This document shows positions 57,990 to 64,000 of a DNA stretch of 64,000 nt, piece by piece. Numbering within the stretch: the first letter of the stretch is position 1; the number at the start of each line of letters is the position of its first letter. Source of the DNA: a virus; the IMG/VR virus record IMGVR_UViG_3300013103_000001, positions 1-64,000 of that record. One strand, given 5' to 3'. Below the pieces are notes generated by a model. That model did no database searches. It worked only from the letters and a program-made list of their open reading frames with translations, and was not told where the DNA came from. Position numbers and translations under genes: made by a program.

Positions 57990-59688
57990 CTTCCTCCAGC
58001 CCTTCAGGGAACAAATCTTTTATGCTTTGTATATATGCAGCCTTCTCAGCTGCTAATTTATTTGTACCTTCAAACTTTTTTATCTTATCTTCGACTTCTG
58101 TAATCTTATTTTTTAATTGCTTTATGTCTGTCACGTTTTTAGTCTCTTGGAGATATATCTGAAAGTCTCTTAAGGCTATCCTTTTGATCTCGTCTGTCGG
58201 GACTCCTGCGGTGAAGTTTGCGAACACTTTTTCGAGGACTTTCTCGATTATGATCTCGTTATAAGTAGTCCTCTGTACAGCTTTTGAGTAAACATCTGTA
58301 AGCCTGCTCGCAAATTCGAGTTCTAAGTTATACAGCTCCTCTTTCGTCTCTTTTAGTTTCCCTTGTAGTTTTGCTTTCTCTGCTGCTATCCGTCGTGTCT
58401 TCATCTTCTGTGTGGCTATGGCATTTCCAAATGAAATAAAGTTTTCCATTGCTCCTACCGGGTTGTCTGCAAAAGACTTTATTCTTTTTGCTTGCACAGT
58501 TTCATCTACGTGCACAATTGTGAACTTCGAGTCTTGCTTTAAAGCTTCTATCTCAGATTTTGTTAAGTTAGCTTGCTTAATCTTCTTTCTAATTAGTTTT
58601 TTATATGAAACAGCGTAAGGGCCTTTCTTAACTTCGATTACTTCGTATTTTGGGTCTCTTTCCATCTCTTTAAGTTCATTGGTCGTTATAGTGTCTATTT
58701 TGCTGTTCACTCTTTTCTTTGGGGTGTCTGTTCGTTTTTCTATGTATACTACAGTCACGAGCTCTTCAGACTCGATTACAGAGTATTTCATTTCTTTTTT
58801 CATCCGTTTCACTTCGCTCTCGGATAAGATCGCTTCGGTACTCTGTTTCTCTTCTATATCTACATATTTAACCCTAAAGGCTTTTTCGACTCCTTTGACT
58901 TTTACGTCAAAGTCTCCTTCGAGCTTCTTTAGTTCTTCTTCTGATAATATTTCTTTTACTGTTATCTCCTCATCTTTCTCTTTCAGGACAACTTCATATT
59001 CAGGTCTTATTGAGTTAATTTTTACGACAGCTTTGCTGTCTTTCAAGTCTTCTATCTCTTCTATTGTCAAACTCTTTTTTTGGTCTATAAGTGAAAAAGC
59101 TTCTTCTTCCTTGTCGAATATCTCTTCAGTATACTCTACTCTATATAGATATTCTAACTGTTCTTTCGGGATATCAGACTCTATGACTTCGACTTCTTTT
59201 ATTAAGTGCGATGTGTCTCTTTCTACCCAGCTCCACGCTTTGCGGTTGAGTTTAGGGATAAAAATAACAAGTGCGTAGACAAAGAGCTTTAAATAATTGA
59301 GCACTGACTTTTTCATAGGAGAGACTAGTGGGTCGTTAAAATATTGAGATTTGAGGAGCTTGTGTTTCCTCAGAGTTAAATATGGGAAGAACCATTCGAC
59401 TACTAAGACCTCTGCTGAGAGGTAAAGGTCTTTTATGATCGACCAAGGGAGGGTCGAATATATATGTTGCGGCTTCGTCCCGCTTTTTTTGAAGCGGAAT
59501 TTAAAGAGCCTGAGGCCTCGGTCAAACCCTTCGTCCTCCATAAACGTCCCTAGTTCTCTGAGTTTAAGAGTGTTTGCTTCTCTAATATAAATCGTTTTTC
59601 TCTGAGTGGCTCTCCAAAGAAATATTAGTAATAACAATACAAAGAAAAGAAACCACCCGAGTTCTAAAAGAAATAGCGCTGAGTTCAT
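57985..59688 (-). CDS. Membrane-anchored protein with tandem charged repeats and coiled coil
   Basis: The ATG at 59686-59688 overlaps the upstream stop as ATGA; a longer frame would overlap the neighbour. One transmembrane helix (residues 1-30) is followed by a cytoplasmic or virion-internal part of 530 residues. From about residue 240 to 430 it has four or five degenerate repeats of about 45 residues with the pattern T-x-x-E-[IL]-x-x-[LM]-x-x-D-x-[KF][YF]-x-V. A C-terminal coiled coil follows. No family is recognised; a structural or tail-spike-like role is possible. Confidence 0.6.
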   Translation of the reverse strand: MNSALFLLELGWFLFFVLLLLIFLWRATQRKTIYIREANTLKLRELGTFMEDEGFDRGLRLFKFRFKKSGTKPQHIYSTLPWSIIKDLYLSAEVLVVEWFFPYLTLRKHKLLKSQYFNDPLVSPMKKSVLNYLKLFVYALVIFIPKLNRKAWSWVERDTSHLIKEVEVIESDIPKEQLEYLYRVEYTEEIFDKEEEAFSLIDQKKSLTIEEIEDLKDSKAVVKINSIRPEYEVVLKEKDEEITVKEILSEEELKKLEGDFDVKVKGVEKAFRVKYVDIEEKQSTEAILSESEVKRMKKEMKYSVIESEELVTVVYIEKRTDTPKKRVNSKIDTITTNELKEMERDPKYEVIEVKKGPYAVSYKKLIRKKIKQANLTKSEIEALKQDSKFTIVHVDETVQAKRIKSFADNPVGAMENFISFGNAIATQKMKTRRIAAEKAKLQGKLKETKEELYNLELEFASRLTDVYSKAVQRTTYNEIIIEKVLEKVFANFTAGVPTDEIKRIALRDFQIYLQETKNVTDIKQLKNKITEVEDKIKKFEGTNKLAAEKAAYIQSIKDLFPEGLEED

Positions 59689-60140
59689 CTTTTTACGTAC
59701 CTCTTTAAAATTATTATAGTAGCAGATATTAAAAACATTACTATCCAGCTCACTGGAAGGATTGGGATAAAAAACGAAGTGAGAAACATCAATAAGAAAA
59801 ACCAACCCCAAAGGGCATAGTAAGAAAACAAAATCATGAAGCGTCCGAACTTACTCTTGGCCCACTGCAAGAAGACTAACCCGAGGCCCAAAAGTAAGAT
59901 GACAGTAGAGTTTGAAATGAGGCTCTCGAAAGACCCTCCTTGGACGACTACACTGATCACACTAACTGAGCTATCAACAAAGATTAGAGCATATATAGTA
60001 TATTTAAGAAACTTCCCAGCAGGGGCGAGTTCGAGTATGTCAGCTACTCCATAAAGCAAAAGAGTCCCTGCAAAAGTAGCTAAAAAGTACGGTAGAAAAG
60101 CAAATATAACTTCGTAAACTGGAGACAAGATCGCGCCCAT
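59685..60140 (-). CDS. Small membrane protein with four or five helices
   Basis: The 151-residue product is hydrophobic throughout, with short loops and a basic C-terminus (IIILKRYVKR). It starts two nt after the giant surface protein's stop and overlaps the next gene as ATGA. These three genes form one coupled unit, so it may help insert or anchor the giant protein. Confidence 0.65.
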   Translation of the reverse strand: MGAILSPVYEVIFAFLPYFLATFAGTLLLYGVADILELAPAGKFLKYTIYALIFVDSSVSVISVVVQGGSFESLISNSTVILLLGLGLVFLQWAKSKFGRFMILFSYYALWGWFFLLMFLTSFFIPILPVSWIVMFLISATIIILKRYVKR

Positions 60141-60142
60141 TT

Positions 60143-63100
60143 TTATTTACTCCTTTTTCCTTTAGTCTTTTTGATAAATTTTTCCTTTAGCACTTCAGGG
60201 ACCTCTTTTTTCTTTGAAAAGAACTTCTTATATACAAAGTATACTGCAGCTACGACTATCACTATTATCGACAAAATAAGGCCTCCAATAGTAACAGGCT
60301 TAAACTCTATATCTCTGAAGTAAAGGTAGACTTCATTCTCTCCTTTCACTAAACTCAAATTGTCTAGTTTATAATAGTGGCCCTTTAATATAGCCATTGC
60401 CCTGACTTCATCTTCAGACAGCCCAGAAAATACCTTTCGAGACTTCACTTTTAAGTCTGAAGTCAGGAGAGCGACGCCTCTCAAATCGAAGGCTACTACG
60501 ATTTTAACTGAATATATGTTTGAAGACACGAATTTTTCTTCGATTCTAATAATTGGGGTTGCTTCAAAATAGACATACGCTGTTGAAAGAGGGTTTGCCC
60601 ACCCTTCAAAGAAGATTGTCCCGTTCATCACATATTCTATATCATACCTCGTCCCGTCACCTAAATAAATAGCATAAACACTCCAGTTCGAGCTTACGTT
60701 CACGTACCAATATCTAGACGTAAAGTCGAAGTCGAGGTATGCTCTTAAAAACACTTTTTCTCCAGGAGAAATGATGACGTTCTTGTCAGGGACGATTTTT
60801 GTGATAGTAGCAAAAGGGACTGGAGCTCTCCCTATGAGAACCCACTTTTCGTAAGGTGACGACTGAGAAAGAGAAAATTTCAGAACACAGACTTGAATTT
60901 CCTCTGCATTAGAGTAAAATGTTCTGTTCTCGTAATAAACACTCCAACTTTCCATAAAGTGTGAATGGTCCACTCCAGCATCTCTTAAGTCGACGATAAA
61001 TGTCCTGTTGTTTATCACAAACGACGTTATAATTGTGGCTTTGACTTCTGTATAGACTCCTGTGTCGACAATAAGAGAGAGCTGGACTTCTACTCTCTTC
61101 CCTTGTATTATATACCCTTGACGTGGGAAAGTAGTGTTATCGTCCTCTATTGTGGCAAAGAAAACAACGTAATTGCTGCTATAGTTTTCTACATTTTTAT
61201 AGAACGAACCGTTCTCAAAGTAAATATCCCAGATTTGATACTCGTTTGCTAAGTCTGGGAGTAAGACAACTCTGAGGCTATTGTCCACTCCAGAAAAAGT
61301 GTTGAGCGTGTATTTTAGTCGCACGAGAGAAGTAGTCTCTGAAATCAACTCTAAACTGTCAGAGAACCCGAATATTTCATACTTAGACGTGAAAGAAATA
61401 TTAGGGAGAGTGAAACTGTAGACATAGTCCCCTAGATGTTCTATAGCTATGTCTGTTTTTTTTCCGTTAATGACTACTCCCCAAAATTCGAGAGGCCTTT
61501 CGAGCCATTTAGATAAATCTAAAGCGACTAGAATCGGGTCTGAAGAATTTTCAAGGACATTTACTACCATCTTTGCTCCAAAATGAGTCCAGTTGGAGTA
61601 GTATACACTGCCATCAGTAATAGTGATCAAAGTACCATACCCTTTGATCGTAAAGTTAGCAGTTTCGTTTACAAAAAGAGTAAACCTTACGTGATAGCCT
61701 ATTCTTCGAATATCAGTGCTAAGGTACGAACCGTTACCGGAAAAGACTGCCCAATAGTCCAAGAAGACGAGGTAGTCTGACAAGTCTAAGTCGAACTGGA
61801 CGTCGCCAACTTTCACATAAGAGACAACAAAAAGGTCGACTTCCATATACATCCCAAGCTCGTGCTCGACTACTTGATATGAATAAGACCAAGAATACCC
61901 GCGAATAGAATAAGTGAAGTGTCTAGAGTGTACTACAACAACTAAGTAGTTAGAATATTGAATAAGTTCTTCTATTTTTGAGCCATTTTCATACTCTAAA
62001 TAATAAGAAATATACCCTGAAATATTATAGCCCATACTTCCTTCGGAGATGTAAGGCTGGAAGAACTCATATACGTCAAACTCTGTATTTGCTTTAATAG
62101 TGAAGCTGAGGTCGAAGTAATTGTTCCTTTGCGCGACCATTTCTCTTTCGACTATCCAGCTGTAAGACTTCAAGATATATCTCCCTTTGAACGAGACTGT
62201 CACTAAAAACGTGTTGTCAGGCCTCTTGATAAATTCAGATGAGTTATAGACGAGCATCTCTGTAGCGACAGATATAACACTCACATATATAATAGAAGAG
62301 GGCTTAAACCCACTCCCAGTGTCTATTTCTAGAGTGTATTTGTACACCTTTGCTGAGAGGTGCTCGTATGTGCTCTCCCAAACAGCGAAGTCTCCGTTCG
62401 AGAATGGAGTGCTCGCTATTATTTGAGACCCGTTCCTGAATACTCTATAATAGCCTGAACTAGCCAAAGCCCACTTCAAAGTGAATTTGTAATTGACGTA
62501 AGCTCGAAATGTCGAGTTTGCAGTCATGTTAGCTACATACGTCGTGAAATCGAGCCTCGATATGTTAACATATAGCACGAAGTCGTTGTCTCCAAAAATG
62601 GAGTAAAAGTGGCTCTCAAATTTATCAGAATAGACATATATCTTTTGCCCGTAATACTTCCCTCTCTGGACTAGAGTAGTATTGTCGAGAAAAATTTTAT
62701 ACTCACTTTGAGAAGAAAGGTTAAACACTAAAAGGGCGTCAATCCCTGAGAGCAAAGAAACATTTAGCGACTTATTTGCTCTAATTACGTACATGAAGTC
62801 TCTCCACAACTCGAATTTCTTGTAGTTAGCGACCGTCGCATTTGAAATAGTGCAGTCTTGTACCCACGAATAACTCCCAAACTCAGCCAGTGAGTTTACA
62901 TTTATAGAGACCTCGTTGTATGTTTCGTTATTGATGTCCATGAAAACTTTGTCCCTGGCCCAATTGTACCCGTGGACGTAGTAAGTGCCGCTCTGGTAGA
63001 CTGTAATATTATACCTTTTCTCAGGTATGTTCACGCTCACGTTGTATTCGTACATAGTCCCGTTCCCAAAATACCAAGAGTACAAGGAGTAATCTTCGCT

Positions 63101-64000
63101 GACATCGACGTCATTGAAGACTAAAGGCCTATATAAAGAGTACTCTCTAAATTGATAGTCTGAAATAACGTTTACTTTCACTCTCAAGAACGTGCTGTTC
63201 CTGTCGATAATTGAAGTCTGGACTAAGTAGTTGTAGCCTATGAGATAATAGACTCCAGTGTCGTTAAAAGAGTATATAAAGCGGTTTAAAGAGACTTCAA
63301 CATTATTATCAATCAGAGAATAACTTTGGTTATAAAGACAGTATAAGACGTACTTCCCAGTAAAATTGTAAGAGCCGAAAATTAAGTCGAAAGAGACTTG
63401 ATAGCGTTTAAAATCGAGGAGGCTTGCTATTTTAATCTCAACGTGGCCTTTTATGTCAGTCATATTTATTAGAGACTGGGAGACGTAGTAATCGTAACCG
63501 CGGAGTTCGAACTCGGAGTCTCCAGAAGAGTTCAAGTAAGGGATATATACTGTAATGATCTCGTCACCATAAGACATATATTGAGACGTGTTCTGGACGA
63601 AAGGGCTCACTTGATAGAACTCCCAAACTTTCATTTGAGAGAACGAATGTTCTAAATCGTTTATTTCTATTTTAAGACCGCTTGAAGTCAAGTAGACTGT
63701 GTTCCCAGATGTGAGTGTTGGGTCTGCAAAAATTTGCGGTAGGGACTTCTCGGGCTGGTACTTAAACGGGCTGTTCACCGTGTTGTTGCTCGGAGTCCTT
63801 ACGACGACTCGATACCTCATGAAAGTCTGATTTAAATAATCAAAAACGTAGTCGTAATCTAACTTGTAAGCATAAAGATAGAAGATAGTCGAATATCTCC
63901 CGTAGATTGGAGTTAAGCCGAGGTCCTTCGGCTTGAATATAACATGATCTGAGTAAGCTCTTAAGTTGAACTCGTCTGAGACTATAGTGTTGTTCCATTG
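60143..64000 (-). CDS. Giant N-glycosylated surface protein (5' end beyond window)
   Basis: The frame is open to the right edge: 60 codons precede the ATG at 63820 without a stop (NTIVSDEFNLRAYSDHVIFK and on), so the true start lies outside the window. At least 1285 residues are present. The extracellular part is a long series of beta domains rich in Tyr, Phe, Asn and Ser with very many N-x-S/T sequons. The repeated theme Y-x-[IV]-x-G-Y-x-W suggests tandem domains of about 100 residues. A transmembrane helix near the end (PVTIGGLILSIIVIVVAAVY) is followed by a basic tail (KEKFIKKTKGKRSK). Likely a virion spike or cell-surface adhesin. Confidence 0.85.
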   Translation of the reverse strand, partial: QWNNTIVSDEFNLRAYSDHVIFKPKDLGLTPIYGRYSTIFYLYAYKLDYDYVFDYLNQTFMRYRVVVRTPSNNTVNSPFKYQPEKSLPQIFADPTLTSGNTVYLTSSGLKIEINDLEHSFSQMKVWEFYQVSPFVQNTSQYMSYGDEIITVYIPYLNSSGDSEFELRGYDYYVSQSLINMTDIKGHVEIKIASLLDFKRYQVSFDLIFGSYNFTGKYVLYCLYNQSYSLIDNNVEVSLNRFIYSFNDTGVYYLIGYNYLVQTSIIDRNSTFLRVKVNVISDYQFREYSLYRPLVFNDVDVSEDYSLYSWYFGNGTMYEYNVSVNIPEKRYNITVYQSGTYYVHGYNWARDKVFMDINNETYNEVSINVNSLAEFGSYSWVQDCTISNATVANYKKFELWRDFMYVIRANKSLNVSLLSGIDALLVFNLSSQSEYKIFLDNTTLVQRGKYYGQKIYVYSDKFESHFYSIFGDNDFVLYVNISRLDFTTYVANMTANSTFRAYVNYKFTLKWALASSGYYRVFRNGSQIIASTPFSNGDFAVWESTYEHLSAKVYKYTLEIDTGSGFKPSSIIYVSVISVATEMLVYNSSEFIKRPDNTFLVTVSFKGRYILKSYSWIVEREMVAQRNNYFDLSFTIKANTEFDVYEFFQPYISEGSMGYNISGYISYYLEYENGSKIEELIQYSNYLVVVVHSRHFTYSIRGYSWSYSYQVVEHELGMYMEVDLFVVSYVKVGDVQFDLDLSDYLVFLDYWAVFSGNGSYLSTDIRRIGYHVRFTLFVNETANFTIKGYGTLITITDGSVYYSNWTHFGAKMVVNVLENSSDPILVALDLSKWLERPLEFWGVVINGKKTDIAIEHLGDYVYSFTLPNISFTSKYEIFGFSDSLELISETTSLVRLKYTLNTFSGVDNSLRVVLLPDLANEYQIWDIYFENGSFYKNVENYSSNYVVFFATIEDDNTTFPRQGYIIQGKRVEVQLSLIVDTGVYTEVKATIITSFVINNRTFIVDLRDAGVDHSHFMESWSVYYENRTFYSNAEEIQVCVLKFSLSQSSPYEKWVLIGRAPVPFATITKIVPDKNVIISPGEKVFLRAYLDFDFTSRYWYVNVSSNWSVYAIYLGDGTRYDIEYVMNGTIFFEGWANPLSTAYVYFEATPIIRIEEKFVSSNIYSVKIVVAFDLRGVALLTSDLKVKSRKVFSGLSEDEVRAMAILKGHYYKLDNLSLVKGENEVYLYFRDIEFKPVTIGGLILSIIVIVVAAVYFVYKKFFSKKKEVPEVLKEKFIKKTKGKRSK
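63404..63420. repeat. Copy of the dispersed GCGTTTAAAATCGAGGA 17-mer
   Basis: Identical to 26216-26232; here the bases are read as part of LLDFKR, there as part of SSILNA. Confidence 0.8.

Noticed and set aside
58679-59278. Plus-strand 199-residue Ser-rich frame
   Set aside because: Antisense of the repeat region of the membrane-anchored protein; repeats make long open antisense frames.
1-64000. tRNA, rRNA or insertion-sequence elements
   Set aside because: No cloverleaf-like or rRNA-like segment and no transposase or terminal inverted repeat was recognised by eye.

Overview
The window is a 64 kb slice of a large archaeal mobile genome, most likely a virus. A virus-like plasmid cannot be excluded. 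Replication genes are of the archaeal/eukaryotic type: family B DNA polymerase, FEN1-type flap nuclease, archaeo-eukaryotic primase, Hel308-like helicase, ATP-dependent ligase, ERCC4 nuclease, family-4-like uracil-DNA glycosylase and an MCM-like AAA+ protein. Promoters carry archaeal TATA boxes, ribosome binding sites match AGGAGGTGAT, and secreted proteins are full of N-glycosylation sequons. Class III ribonucleotide reductase implies an anaerobic host. I see no ribosomal, central-metabolism, tRNA or rRNA genes and no CRISPR array. Nearly all genes lie on the minus strand in overlapping (ATGA, TGATG) operons. Only four genes are on the plus strand: a serine recombinase, a glycosyltransferase, one unknown and the ERCC4 nuclease.

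Layout, left to right. 1-9.7 kb: a giant secreted protein running off the left edge, class III RNR, a small membrane protein and a 1014-residue Ig-like surface protein. 9.7-18.3 kb: ligase, a hidden small winged-helix-like gene, Hel308-like helicase, unknowns and a uracil-DNA glycosylase. 16-22 kb: short accessory operons behind a repeated promoter element, including a Csx15-like protein (possible ring nuclease/anti-CRISPR), a HAD phosphatase, a SLOG protein and many tiny genes. 22.3-30 kb: serine recombinase, then six tandem paralogs in two size classes. 30-35 kb: membrane proteins, a ribbon-helix-helix regulator and two glycosyltransferases. 35-41 kb: a hidden gene, a metallopeptidase-VWA protein, its MoxR-type AAA+ partner and an MCM-like ATPase. 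41.1-42.1 kb: a non-coding region with two iteron families, the best origin candidate. 42-54 kb: polymerase, FEN1, primase-polymerase, Cas4-like nuclease, dCTP deaminase-like protein, dNMP kinase fused to a degenerate deaminase, U32 protein, SurE-like protein, RecA-like ATPase and an SSB candidate. 54-64 kb: ERCC4 nuclease, an ATPase fused to a nuclease-like domain with its partner, a repeat-rich membrane-anchored protein and a second giant surface protein running off the right edge.

How the parts may work together. The replication and nucleotide genes form a nearly self-sufficient DNA synthesis module. The MoxR-VWA pair, large glycoproteins and many small membrane proteins, with no recognisable HK97 capsid or tail gene, recall large spindle-shaped archaeal viruses, where a MoxR/VWA pair is linked to virion morphogenesis. 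That is inference.

Three features stand out. Twelve otherwise different proteins begin with the same basic peptide, MS-[K/R/Q]-P followed by Ser/Thr/Lys and basic residues, as if they carried a sorting or packaging tag. Several genes are visible only if AUA or AUU is accepted as a start codon. An 8-bp motif (CGATTTGA) with a longer consensus recurs about 16 times in different genes and reading phases.
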